A stretch of 20,965 nt of DNA from Limnohabitans sp. (GTDB lineage: Bacteria; Pseudomonadota; Gammaproteobacteria; Burkholderiales; Burkholderiaceae_C). Below are positions 6,758 to 14,354 of the stretch, piece after piece. The translations under genes were made by a program, and so were the position numbers. Each line of letters starts with the position of its first letter. Position 1 is the stretch's first letter. Location: NCBI GenBank assembly GCA_024641725.1, contig JAHECM010000008.1, positions 1 to 20,965 on the forward strand, given 5' to 3'. The notes under the pieces were generated by a model. The model made no database searches. It saw only the letters and a program-made list of their open reading frames with translations, and was not told the origin of the DNA.

Positions 6758-7935
6758 GGCGAGTTCCTGAATTCACGCGCCACCGCCTCCCCCAGCTCAA
6801 TCACCGCCATCGCGTAATAGCTGGACCAGTTGTAGCGGGTGATGGCATAAAAGTTTTCGGTGCCGGCCACGTAGCTGGGGGCGTCTGGGCCGTTGCGCAG
6901 CTCGATCAGGGCCAGCGGGCCGCTGTGGCTGAGGGCGGGGCCTTCGAGTTGCGCGCCCTTGGCCACGAAGCTGCTGGCGCTGAAGGTGGGCAAGATGTCT
7001 GGGGCCAGCAGGGCGTCCATGTCGGTTTGGCCGGGCACCAGGCCCACCGGGTAGTGGGTGGGCATGCCGGGTTTCCACTGGAAGGCTTTGAAGTAGTTGG
7101 CCACCGAACCGATGGCGTCGGCCGGGCTGCCAAACAGGTCAATGCGGCCGTCGCCGTCAAAGTCCACCGCGTAGCGCGCCCAGCTGGAGGGCATGAATTG
7201 CGGCAACCCCATGGCTCCGGCGTAGCTGCCGCGCACGCTGGCCGGCTCGGTACCGCTGCGCGAGGTGAGCAGCAAAAACTGCTCCAGCTCGGTGCGAAAA
7301 AACGCTTGCCGTTCGGCCGCACGGGGGTGCGCTGGCGGAAAGTCAAAAGCCAGCGTGGCCAGCGCGTCGAGGATTCGGAAGGTGCCGGTGTTTTGGCCAT
7401 ACAGCGTTTCCACCCCAATGATGCCGACCACGATCGCTGCGGGCACACCGTAGTCGCGCTCAGCGCGCTCCAGCGTGGCGCGGTGCTTGGCCCAAAAGCG
7501 CACACCGGCATCAATGCGTTGCGGCTCAATGAAGCGGCTGCGGTAAGCGGCCCAGTTTTTGGCCGTGGGGAAGGTGGGTGGGAGCACCAGCTTTTCAACC
7601 ACGCTCAGGCGCTGGGCCTGTTGGATTTGCTGGCGCACCCAGTCGGCGGGCAAGCCCAGACGGCCTGCAGCCTCTTGGGCCCACTGCTGGGCGTCTTCGC
7701 GCGGCGCGTACGCCGTGCCGATGGGCGGCTGGGCTTTGCGGGTTTTGCTGGCTGCTTTGTGGTGGGCTTTGCCGTGCTGCGTGCGGCCTGATGGGCCGTG
7801 CGGCTTGGCATGGGCCTGGGTGGTCAGCAGCAGACTGGCGGCGAGCAGGCAGACAGTGAGCAGGCCAGGGGCGAGCAGGGCGTTGGCACAGGCGGGCAGT
7901 AGGGGCAGTGGGGGCAAGCGAAGCGTCAGGGGCAT
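6754..7935 (-). CDS. mltB: Lytic murein transglycosylase B
   Basis: MltB-family enzymes cleave the MurNAc-GlcNAc bond of peptidoglycan in the periplasm, forming anhydro-muramyl ends. The 393-residue protein has a long hydrophobic signal peptide ending TTQAHA (cleavage near residue 43). The catalytic domain has FWAKHRATLERAERDYGVPAAIVVGIIGVETLYG with the likely catalytic glutamate E176. AGAMGLPQFMPSSWARYAVDFDGDG (calcium-loop-like), SVANYF and a C-terminal NFYAITRYNWSSYYAMAV follow, all typical of MltB. No lipobox cysteine is present, so it is probably soluble periplasmic rather than a lipoprotein. The first 43 residues are leucine- and proline-rich. It is divergent from the HDAC-family gene, and its stop overlaps the start of the small secreted protein. 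Confidence 0.93.
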   Translation of the reverse strand: MPLTLRLPPLPLLPACANALLAPGLLTVCLLAASLLLTTQAHAKPHGPSGRTQHGKAHHKAASKTRKAQPPIGTAYAPREDAQQWAQEAAGRLGLPADWVRQQIQQAQRLSVVEKLVLPPTFPTAKNWAAYRSRFIEPQRIDAGVRFWAKHRATLERAERDYGVPAAIVVGIIGVETLYGQNTGTFRILDALATLAFDFPPAHPRAAERQAFFRTELEQFLLLTSRSGTEPASVRGSYAGAMGLPQFMPSSWARYAVDFDGDGRIDLFGSPADAIGSVANYFKAFQWKPGMPTHYPVGLVPGQTDMDALLAPDILPTFSASSFVAKGAQLEGPALSHSGPLALIELRNGPDAPSYVAGTENFYAITRYNWSSYYAMAVIELGEAVAREFRNSP

Positions 7936-8074
7936 GAGAAAACCACAGCAAAGAGGCTTTTGAGTTTAAGCGCGAACCCTTGCGCTGCGTCGCCTCTGGG
8001 GACGAGCGGACGTGATAAGCTGAAATTCAACAAAGCCGGTTTGAAACCGTTAAAAATCATAGGATGACTTTCTC
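7936..8074. promoter_or_regulatory. mltB/HDAC divergent intergenic region with palindromes
   Basis: The 139-bp gap carries a 13-bp perfect palindrome CGGTTTGAAACCG (8037-8049), 25 bp before the HDAC start, which is a candidate operator. Nested inverted repeats AGAGGC (7952-7957) with GCCTCT (7992-7997), and inside them AGCGC (7969-7973) with GCGCT (7982-7986), could fold in the mltB leader. No confident -35/-10 pair was found. Confidence 0.35.
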
Positions 8075-9028
8075 ATGGGCGCGACAGGTTATTTTTCTCA
8101 CCCCGATTGTTGGAAGCACGAAATGGGCCCCGGTCACCCCGAATGCCCGGAGCGTTTGGGGGCCATCGAGGACCGTTTGTTGATCAGCGGCGTGGACATG
8201 GCGCTGACCCGACGCGAGGCCGCCCCTGCCGCCTTGGCCGACATTGAGTTGGCCCACGGGCGCATGCATGTGGCCGCTTTGCGTGGGCTGAGCGACACGC
8301 TGCGCGAAGACATGGCCGCAGGCGGGCCGAGCCACACCGCACTGGACACAGACACCGCCATCAACGCCCACACCTGGGACGCGGCACTGCGCTCGGCGGG
8401 GGCAGCGATCGAGGCCACCGACGCGGTGCTGGCCGGGGAGCTGGAAAACGCCTTTTGCGCCACCCGCCCGCCCGGGCACCACGCGTGCCGCGACAAGGCC
8501 ATGGGCTTTTGCTTTTTCAACAATGTGGCGATAGCCGCCAAGCACGCGGTCGAGCGTCACGGGCTCAAGCGCGTGGCCATCGTGGACTTTGACGTGCACC
8601 ACGGCAATGGCACCGAGGACATCGTGGCCGGAGACGAGCGCATTTTGATGGTCAGCTTTTTTCAGCACCCTTTCTACCCAGAGGGCGGTTCGCAGTCCAC
8701 GGCCAGCAATTTGCTGAACTTGCCGGTGCCTGCCTACACGCGGGGCATAGACATCCGCGAGCTGGTCGAGATGATGTGGATACCGCGCTTGGAGGCGCAC
8801 CGGCCTGAGATGATTTTCATCAGCGCCGGATTTGACGCGCACCGCGAAGACGACATGGGGCAGCTGGGTTTGGTGGAGCAGGACTACGCCTGGATCACCA
8901 TGCGCATCAAGGACGTGGCCAAGCGCTTTGCCAAGAACCGCATCGTCAGTTGCCTGGAGGGCGGTTACAGCCTGAGCGCCTTGGGCCGCAGCGTGGAGGC
9001 GCATTTGCGGGTCTTGGCCGACGTTTGA
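8075..9028 (+). CDS. Histone deacetylase family amidohydrolase (class II-like)
   Basis: The 317-residue protein carries the complete HDAC-fold active site. The tandem histidines are in RPPGHHA (H135, H136). The zinc ligands are D173 and H175 in VDFDVHHGNGT and D254 in SAGFDAHRED. The transition-state tyrosine is Y298 in LEGGYSLSALG. The short HPECPERLGAI start and GGSQSTASNLLNLP match bacterial class II-like members such as the HDAH and acetylpolyamine-amidohydrolase relatives. Possible substrates are acetylated proteins, polyamines or other acyl-amides, and sequence does not decide between them. An AGGA at about 8061 precedes ATG 8075. The next gene, an ECH-like protein, starts 27 bp downstream on the same strand, so it probably heads an HDAC-ECH-MscS operon. 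Confidence 0.92.
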   Translation: MGATGYFSHPDCWKHEMGPGHPECPERLGAIEDRLLISGVDMALTRREAAPAALADIELAHGRMHVAALRGLSDTLREDMAAGGPSHTALDTDTAINAHTWDAALRSAGAAIEATDAVLAGELENAFCATRPPGHHACRDKAMGFCFFNNVAIAAKHAVERHGLKRVAIVDFDVHHGNGTEDIVAGDERILMVSFFQHPFYPEGGSQSTASNLLNLPVPAYTRGIDIRELVEMMWIPRLEAHRPEMIFISAGFDAHREDDMGQLGLVEQDYAWITMRIKDVAKRFAKNRIVSCLEGGYSLSALGRSVEAHLRVLADV

Positions 9029-9055
9029 GCGTTTGCTTTGCGCCACAATGGGCGC

Positions 9056-9877
9056 ATGAACACCCCTTCACACACCTTGTCAGACCTCCTGGCAGACGGC
9101 GAGCTGCAACACAGCCGCGATGCGCGTGGCGTGCACACCCTCACGCTCAACAGCCCCGCCACCTTCAACACCTTGGGCGAGTCGATGCTGGCCGCCCTGC
9201 AAACCGCGCTCGACCGCGTGGCCCAAGACGAGGACGCCCGCGTGGTGGTGTTGGCGGCCCACGGCAAGGCGTTTTGCGCTGGTCACAACCTCAAAGAAAT
9301 GCGTGCCCAGCCCGAGTTGGCCTATTACCAACAGCTGTTTGCGCAGTGCACCCGCATGATGATGGCAATTCGGCGCTTGCCCGTGCCGGTGCTGGCCCGC
9401 GTGCAGGGTGTGGCCACCGCCGCCGGCTGCCAGCTGGTGGCACAGTGCGACTTGGCGGTGGCTTTGGACACCGCCCGCTTTGGGGTCAATGGCATTGACG
9501 TGGGCCTGTTTTGCGCCACGCCCAGCGTGCCGCTGTCGCGCAATATGCAGCCCAAGCAGGCCATGGAGATGCTGCTCACGGGTGGTTTCATCGACGCCGC
9601 CGAGGCCAAGCGCCGGGGCCTGGTCAACCGCGTGGCCGCTGCCGACGTGCCGGACGCTTTGGACGCGCAGGTGCAACAGCTGGTGCAAGCCATTTTGAGC
9701 AAACCCCGCGAGGCGGTGCGCATGGGCAAACAGCTGTTTTACAGCCAAGCCGAGATGGGCATCGAGGCCGCCTACCAGCTGGCCGGTCAAACCATGGCCT
9801 GCAACATGGTGCACGAGGTGGCGCAAGAGGGCGTGCAAGCCTTCATCGACAAAAGGAGCCCGTCATGGTCTCGTTGA
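9056..9877 (+). CDS. Enoyl-CoA hydratase/isomerase family protein lacking catalytic glutamates (ECHDC3-like)
   Basis: The 273-residue crotonase-fold protein has the oxyanion-hole segments HGKAFCAGHNLKEM and GVATAAGCQLVAQCDL. By eye against mitochondrial ECHS1, the Glu of GGGCEL is Gln here (AAGCQL) and the Glu of FGQPEI is Gly (FGVNGI). Both hydratase acid/base residues are therefore absent, as in the ECHDC3 group. Standard enoyl-CoA hydration is unlikely; another acyl-CoA reaction or a binding role is possible (inference). ATG 9056 (MNTPSHTLSD) is chosen over an earlier in-frame start at 9038 because it follows a purine-poor but family-like N-terminus. Its 3' end overlaps the MscS gene by 13 bp, showing coupling. 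Confidence 0.88.
   Translation: MNTPSHTLSDLLADGELQHSRDARGVHTLTLNSPATFNTLGESMLAALQTALDRVAQDEDARVVVLAAHGKAFCAGHNLKEMRAQPELAYYQQLFAQCTRMMMAIRRLPVPVLARVQGVATAAGCQLVAQCDLAVALDTARFGVNGIDVGLFCATPSVPLSRNMQPKQAMEMLLTGGFIDAAEAKRRGLVNRVAAADVPDALDAQVQQLVQAILSKPREAVRMGKQLFYSQAEMGIEAAYQLAGQTMACNMVHEVAQEGVQAFIDKRSPSWSR
9851..9858 (+). promoter_or_regulatory. Strong Shine-Dalgarno deciding the MscS start
   Basis: AAAAGGAG lies 6 bases before ATG 9865, inside the ECH-like coding region. It fixes the channel start there rather than at any of the far-upstream in-frame codons. Those would give a much longer protein whose extra 118 residues are an out-of-frame reading of the ECH gene. Confidence 0.8.
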
Positions 9878-11136
9878 AAGGGCGGCTGCAAATCGCCGAT
9901 CCGATGGGCTGGCTGGACGCGCTGGTGCGCGCCGAGTCCTTGCCGGTGCTGGCGGTGTTTGCACTGTGTGTGCTGCTGGCATGGCTGGCCGCTTGGGGCG
10001 TGCGCAAGGCGTTTCAGGGCAGCGACTTGGCGGTGCTGCTGGGGCGGCGCTTGGTGGACGGGGTGCTGTTTCCGGTGCTGCTGCTGGCGCTGACCTTTGG
10101 CGCTCGTGCGGTGCTGACCGACGATCACCCGATCGCTTTGTTTGGGATTTTGCTGCCGGTCTGTACCTCGCTGGCTTTGATCCGATTGGGGGTCAAGGTG
10201 TTGCAGGTGGCGTTTGGCACAGCGCCCTTTGTGCGGGTGCTGGAGCGCACCATTTCTTGGGTGGCGTGGTTGGCGGTGGTGCTGTGGGTGACGGGCGTTT
10301 TGCCTTTGATGCTGGACGAGTTGGACCAAATCCACTGGAAGGTGGGCGGCTCTTTGCTGTCGGTGCGCACCCTGATTGAAGGGGCGCTCACCGCCGGGGC
10401 GGTGCTGATCGTGACGCTGTGGGTGTCGGCTGCGCTGGAGTCGCGCTTGCTCAAGTCGGCCACGGGCAGCGACTTGTCGCTGCGCAAAGTCATCAGCAAC
10501 ACGGTGCGGGCTTTGTTGATGTTTGTGGGCTTGCTGCTGGCGCTGTCCTCTGTGGGCATCGACCTGACGGCGTTGTCGGTGCTGGGGGGCGCGTTGGGCG
10601 TGGGCATTGGTTTTGGCCTGCAAAAGCTGGCGGCCAATTACGTCAGTGGGTTTGTGATTTTGGCCGAGCGCAGCATGCGCATCGGCGACATGGTGCGGGT
10701 GGACGGTTTTGAGGGGCGCATCACCGACATCAAGGCGCGTTACACCGTGATCCGCGCGCTGTCGGGGCGCGAGTCCATCGTGCCCAATGAGATGCTGATC
10801 ACGCAGCGGGTCGAGAACTTGTCGCTGGCCGACCCCAAGGTGGCGCAAACCACCCAGGTGTCTGTGGCCTACAACAGCCCCGTGGACGAGGTGGTCGAAT
10901 TGCTGCAGGCCGCTTGCCTGGCCCAACCGCGCGTGCTGGCCGACCCCGCGCCTGCCGCGTGCTTGGCCACGTTCGGGGCGGATGGTTTGGAGTTCACCGT
11001 GTCGTATTGGATCGCTGACCCCGAAAACGGCCCGCTCAAGCTCAAGTCAGACATCAATCGGGCCATCTTGCTAGCCCTGCAAGCGCAGCAAATCGAGATC
11101 CCTTATCCACAACGCGTGGTGCACACCACTGCGTAA
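9865..11136 (+). CDS. MscS-family mechanosensitive ion channel
   Basis: The 423-residue membrane protein has several hydrophobic helices between about 25 and 190. The MscS pore-lining helix follows, with small-residue packing LGGALGVGIGFGLQKLAANYVSG (about 240-262), then the beta-domain ILAERSMRIGDMVRVDGFEGRITDIKARYT. The C-terminal cytoplasmic part has IVPNEMLITQRVENLS and ends with the cage-forming domain (FGADGLEFTVSYWIADP). MscS channels open on membrane tension to release solutes during hypo-osmotic shock, and the extra N-terminal helices place it in the larger subfamily. It overlaps the ECH-like gene by 13 bp and has a strong Shine-Dalgarno. A REP-like hairpin follows its stop. Confidence 0.92.
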   Translation: MVSLKGRLQIADPMGWLDALVRAESLPVLAVFALCVLLAWLAAWGVRKAFQGSDLAVLLGRRLVDGVLFPVLLLALTFGARAVLTDDHPIALFGILLPVCTSLALIRLGVKVLQVAFGTAPFVRVLERTISWVAWLAVVLWVTGVLPLMLDELDQIHWKVGGSLLSVRTLIEGALTAGAVLIVTLWVSAALESRLLKSATGSDLSLRKVISNTVRALLMFVGLLLALSSVGIDLTALSVLGGALGVGIGFGLQKLAANYVSGFVILAERSMRIGDMVRVDGFEGRITDIKARYTVIRALSGRESIVPNEMLITQRVENLSLADPKVAQTTQVSVAYNSPVDEVVELLQAACLAQPRVLADPAPAACLATFGADGLEFTVSYWIADPENGPLKLKSDINRAILLALQAQQIEIPYPQRVVHTTA

Positions 11137-11161
11137 AACAAGCGCCAGTCCCCGCGCCTTG

Positions 11162-11221
11162 TGTAGGAGCCGCGCCCTCGCGGCGATGGGGTGCATCGCG
11201 GCCAGGAGGCCCGCTCCCACA
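11162..11221. repeat. REP-like palindromic element, copy 1
   Basis: This 60-bp element opens with TGTAGGAGC and closes with GCTCCCACA, near inverted copies. Inside is a perfect hairpin GCCGCG-CCCT-CGCGGC followed by GATGGGGTGCATCGCGGCC. It fills the gap between the convergent ends of the MscS and dctM genes. A related element is at 20187-20272. The ends resemble repetitive extragenic palindromes known in pseudomonads and relatives (recalled, not searched). It may also act as a bidirectional terminator. Confidence 0.65.
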
Positions 11222-11230
11222 AGCGTACGA

Positions 11231-12523
11231 CTAGTCCATCATCGACGGCAGCCACAGGCTCAGGCCTGGGAAGGCGAGCAAGATGGCCAGGGTGATGATC
11301 AGCACCAGCACCAGTGGCCAAACGCCCCGGAAGATGGTGCCCAAGCCCACTTTGGGCAGCAGGGTGTTGATGACAAACAGGTTCATGCCCACGGGCGGTG
11401 AGATCAGACCGATCTGGATCACCATCACGATCAGCACGCCAAACCACACCGGGTCAAAGCCCAGTTGCACCACGATGGGGAAGAACAGCGGGATGGTCAG
11501 CAAGACCATGGTCAGCTCTTCCATCACGGTGCCCAGCAGCACATAAATCAGCATCATGGCGCCCACGATCATGATGGGCGACAGGCCCAGGTGCAAGATC
11601 CACTCTTTGAGCTCCATCGGCATGCTGGTGAAGTTGACGAAGTTGGCAAACACCGTGGCCGCGATCAACAAGGTGAACAGCATGGCAGTGGTGCGGGCCG
11701 ATTCGACCAGCACCTCAAACAGCGCCTTGAATCCCAGCGATCCCCGGGCCACGGCGAATAAGAAGGCGCCCATGGCCCCCATGCCCGCGCCTTCGGTGGC
11801 GGTGAAAAAGCCGCCATAAATGCCGCCCAAGACAATCACGACTAAGAGCAATACGCCCCAGATGCCGCGCAGCGCAGCCCAGCGTTGGGCCCAGCTGAAC
11901 TTCTCGCCCGCAGGGGCATGTTCGGGGTCGTGCCAGGTCATCAGCACTACGGCCACCATCATCAAAGCGGCGGTTAACACCCCGGGTATCACGCCCGCTG
12001 CAAACAGTTTGCCGATGTGGGTTTCGGTGATGATGCCGTAGATCACCATGATGGTGGACGGCGGGATCATGATGCCCAGCGTGCCGCCTGCAGCGATGAC
12101 GCCGGTGGACATGGCGTCGCTGTAGCCGAGTTTTTTCATGGACGGGTAGGCCACTTTGCTCATGGTGGCGGCGGTGGCGATGGACGAGCCGCAGATCGCG
12201 CCAAAGCCGGCGCAAGCGGCGATGGTGGCGTGTGCCAGGCCGCCGCGGCGGTGACCGATGAAGGTGTAAGCCGCGTGGAACAGCTCGTGCGCCAAACCGG
12301 CACGGGCCACAAAGTTGCCCATCAAGATGAACAGCGGGATGACCGATAGGGTGTAGGCAAAGCCGGTTTCATAGACCACTTGGGCGGTGCTGGCCAGCGC
12401 GGGCATCCAGCCGCGTGTCAGGCCAATGCCCACCAAACCGACCAGGCCCATCGAGAAAGCCAGGGGCACGCGCAGCAGCGCCAGGCCAAAGATGGCCGCA
12501 AATCCAATCAGCGCTTCAATCAC
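11231..12523 (-). CDS. dctM: TRAP transporter large permease subunit (DctM family)
   Basis: The 430-residue protein has about 12 hydrophobic segments and the DctM landmarks. These are VIPLFILMGNFVARAGLA, AGFGAICGSSIATAATMSKVAYPSMKKLGYSDAMSTGVIAAGGTLGIMIPPS, FFTATEGAGMGAMGAF and IGLISPPVGMNLFVI. It forms the sodium-coupled transport channel of a TRAP system taking up organic acids; the substrate is unknown and the symbol is the generic family name. GTG 12523 is the likely start: it overlaps the dctQ stop (GTGA) and follows AGGAGG at 7 bases. The longer frame to 12595 merely reads dctQ sequence. Last gene of a dctP-dctQ-dctM operon. Confidence 0.93.
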   Translation of the reverse strand: MIEALIGFAAIFGLALLRVPLAFSMGLVGLVGIGLTRGWMPALASTAQVVYETGFAYTLSVIPLFILMGNFVARAGLAHELFHAAYTFIGHRRGGLAHATIAACAGFGAICGSSIATAATMSKVAYPSMKKLGYSDAMSTGVIAAGGTLGIMIPPSTIMVIYGIITETHIGKLFAAGVIPGVLTAALMMVAVVLMTWHDPEHAPAGEKFSWAQRWAALRGIWGVLLLVVIVLGGIYGGFFTATEGAGMGAMGAFLFAVARGSLGFKALFEVLVESARTTAMLFTLLIAATVFANFVNFTSMPMELKEWILHLGLSPIMIVGAMMLIYVLLGTVMEELTMVLLTIPLFFPIVVQLGFDPVWFGVLIVMVIQIGLISPPVGMNLFVINTLLPKVGLGTIFRGVWPLVLVLIITLAILLAFPGLSLWLPSMMD

Positions 12524-12996
12524 AGCACGCCTCCTTCGTTGTCTTGTTGTTCCTTGAACATCAAGCCCAAGTGGATGGTGCCCGTGAAGGCGCACAGCAG
12601 ACCCATGCCATAAATGAAAGGGGCCTTGAGGATTTTCAGTTGCGCGGTGGTTTCGCCGGTATCCAAAAAGTCAGCGCCGGTTTTCCACATCAGCCAGCCC
12701 AAGGCCAGCAAAGCCGAGCCGCACAGCAGGTGTACCAGTGCGCGTTGAATTTTTTTGATCAGCGAGGGCAGGTAAGGGTCGAGCGAGTCAAACACAACGT
12801 GTTCGCCGCGCTCGGACACCAGGGGCAGGGCACCAAAAATGACCACCACCATCAGCAGTTCGGTCAGCTCCAGCGAGCCAGTGATCGAATGGTCCAGGGC
12901 TTTGCGCCCAACCACGTCCAAAAAGGTCAGCACCATGATGGCCAGTAAGGCGATGCCCGCGAGCAGGCCGGTCAGGGTTTCAAGCAGTTTTTTCAA
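12520..12996 (-). CDS. dctQ: TRAP transporter small permease subunit (DctQ family)
   Basis: The 158-residue protein with four hydrophobic helices has the DctQ pattern LLAGIALLAIMVLTFLDVVGRKALDHSITGSLELTELLMVVVIFGALPLVSERGEHVVFD. DctQ pairs with DctM in the membrane. The best start is TTG 12996 (KKLLETLTG), with GGAG 9 bases upstream. A longer frame to 13071 would read through the dctP-dctQ hairpin and is rejected. It overlaps the dctM start by 4 bp. Confidence 0.9.
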   Translation of the reverse strand: MKKLLETLTGLLAGIALLAIMVLTFLDVVGRKALDHSITGSLELTELLMVVVIFGALPLVSERGEHVVFDSLDPYLPSLIKKIQRALVHLLCGSALLALGWLMWKTGADFLDTGETTAQLKILKAPFIYGMGLLCAFTGTIHLGLMFKEQQDNEGGVL

Positions 12997-13016
12997 AACA
13001 GTTTTCTCCAAGTGAA

Positions 13017-13048
13017 AAGCGGTATCCGCCTGAGGTCGGATACCGCTT
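13017..13048 (-). terminator. 12-bp hairpin between dctP and dctQ (processing or attenuation site)
   Basis: Perfect 12-bp arms, AAGCGGTATCCG (13017-13028) and CGGATACCGCTT (13037-13048), flank an 8-base loop. On the minus (operon) strand the stem ends in CCGCTTTTC, a short T-tract only, so termination would be partial. A stem here can protect the abundant dctP message from 3' decay and lower dctQM expression, a usual need in binding-protein transporters (inference). Confidence 0.7.
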
Positions 13049-13095
13049 GAGCCCGCTGCTTTGTGTGCCAAAGCATGGGCAATCCGGGTGTCGGT

Positions 13096-14112
13096 TTATT
13101 TTTCGAGTTTAGCGATTTCGGCGCGGAACTCGGCCAGCACTTTGGCCGCGTTCTTCAAGCCCTTGCCCTCGGCGGCTTTGACCCAGCCTTGCTCCAGTGG
13201 GGCCGTCTTGTCTTTGATTTCTTTGACGAACTTGGCGTCGGCTTTGGTGATCGCCACGCCGTTGACTTGCATCAGCGCAAAGGCGCGGCGGTCCACTTTG
13301 TCCCAGCCACGGCCAAAAATGCGGGCAGCGGTTTCACCCGAAATGTCGTCCACCGCTTTTTTGTCTTCTGCCGACAACTTGTCGTACTTGGCTTGGTTCA
13401 GCATGAACACAAAGCTGGTGTTGTACAGGCCGCCTGGAAAGGTGGTGGCGTGTTTGATGATCTTGTCGATCTTGAAGGACTCGGTGGACTCGGCGGGGAA
13501 CAAGGTGCCGTCCATCACGCCGCTGGACAGCAGCTCATAAGAGTCTGGCGCGGGCTTGAGGGTCACGTTCATGCCCAGCGCTTTGGACATCTCGTTGACC
13601 ATGCCACCGCCCACGCGGAATTTCAGGCCCGAGAGGTCGTCCACCTTGGCAATGGCGCGCTTGGTGTTGAACACGATGCCGGGGCCGTGGGTGAACAAGC
13701 TGATGACCTTGACGCCAGGGTGCTCGGCGGCAAATTCGGGGTGCTTGCCCGTGACGCGGCTGAAGGCCACCGAGATGGTTTCAGCGCTGTTGCCCAAGAA
13801 CGGCAGTTCGGCCATTTGGGTGGCGACGAAACGGCCTGGCGTGTAGCCGTGCACGGTGTAGGACAGGTCGGCCAAGCCATTTTTGACGGCGTCATAGGTG
13901 CCTGGCGCAGGGGACACGCCACGCGGCAGGATGTTGCACTTGATGCGGCCCTTGGTGTTGGCTTCGAGCAGGTCGCACCATTCTTTTTGCGCCATGCTGG
14001 CGGTGTGGGTGGGGGGCAGCCAGCTCGACACGGTGAGCACCGTCTGGGCTTGCACCGCGCCGGCCAGACCCGCCAAGGCGGCGATGGACAAGGAAATCAG
14101 ACTTTTTTTCAT
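13096..14112 (-). CDS. dctP: TRAP transporter substrate-binding protein (DctP family)
   Basis: The 338-residue protein has a clean signal peptide MKKSLISLSIAALAGLAGAVQA cut before QTV. The mature domain shows the DctP features: VSSWLPPTHTAS, GTYDAVKNGLADLSYTVHGYTPGRF, ELPFL and VDDLSGLKFRVGGG. The last holds the arginine (R166) that binds the substrate carboxylate in the family. PAPDSYELLSSGVMDGTLFPAEST and YNTSFVFMLNQAKYDKLSAEDKKA follow. It captures an organic acid in the periplasm for DctQM. The substrate is not predictable, but the divergent etfBA/acyl-CoA dehydrogenase genes suggest a carboxylate that is activated to acyl-CoA (inference). GGAG lies 7 bases before ATG 14112. Confidence 0.95.
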   Translation of the reverse strand: MKKSLISLSIAALAGLAGAVQAQTVLTVSSWLPPTHTASMAQKEWCDLLEANTKGRIKCNILPRGVSPAPGTYDAVKNGLADLSYTVHGYTPGRFVATQMAELPFLGNSAETISVAFSRVTGKHPEFAAEHPGVKVISLFTHGPGIVFNTKRAIAKVDDLSGLKFRVGGGMVNEMSKALGMNVTLKPAPDSYELLSSGVMDGTLFPAESTESFKIDKIIKHATTFPGGLYNTSFVFMLNQAKYDKLSAEDKKAVDDISGETAARIFGRGWDKVDRRAFALMQVNGVAITKADAKFVKEIKDKTAPLEQGWVKAAEGKGLKNAAKVLAEFRAEIAKLEK

Positions 14113-14194
14113 GGTGTACTCCGTGCAAATTGGTTACAAAACATAATCTTATCGGGTTCTGCCCCGAAGTGGCCTACATGCTAACCCTGATTGA

Positions 14195-14219
14195 CCGACC
14201 GATTGGTCGGGGAATTCCC
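14195..14219. promoter_or_regulatory. Palindromic operator candidate CCGACC-n4-GGTCGG plus GGGAATTCCC
   Basis: CCGACC (14195-14200), GATT and GGTCGG (14205-14210) form a perfect 6+4+6 palindrome. It shares its last base with a perfect 10-bp palindrome GGGAATTCCC (14210-14219). The first resembles TetR-family operators of fatty acid regulons in betaproteobacteria such as FadP (recalled, not verified). Confidence 0.45.
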
Positions 14220-14331
14220 GGGGGTACCATTGGGCTCACAATTCGGGGCCACTTCTGTGATGGGCTTAAAATCTGCACGGTCGTGCTTTTTTGTGTGCAT
14301 TGGGTGCCGCCCAAAGTCGATTTGATGCACA

Positions 14332-14354
14332 ATTGACGTTTACGTAACGTCAAT
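14332..14354. promoter_or_regulatory. ACGT-rich operator candidate upstream of etfB
   Basis: Perfect 9-bp arms ATTGACGTT (14332-14340) and AACGTCAAT (14346-14354) flank TACGT. An ACGT-TT-ACGT core (14336-14345) is also present. This recalls the MerR-family LiuR sites that control branched-chain amino acid and acyl-CoA catabolism in proteobacteria; my memory of that motif is the only basis. It sits 43 bp before the etfB start. Confidence 0.5.

Noticed and set aside
8057..9046. 329-codon antisense open frame over the HDAC-family gene
   Set aside because: It is the complement of a gene with a complete zinc site; no domain is seen in it.
9511..9864. Upstream extension of the MscS frame to give a 541-residue protein
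   Set aside because: The extra residues are an out-of-frame reading of the ECH-like gene, and a strong Shine-Dalgarno marks ATG 9865.
12997..13071. Longer N-terminus for dctQ
   Set aside because: It would translate the dctP-dctQ hairpin; TTG 12996 with a Shine-Dalgarno gives a normal DctQ start.
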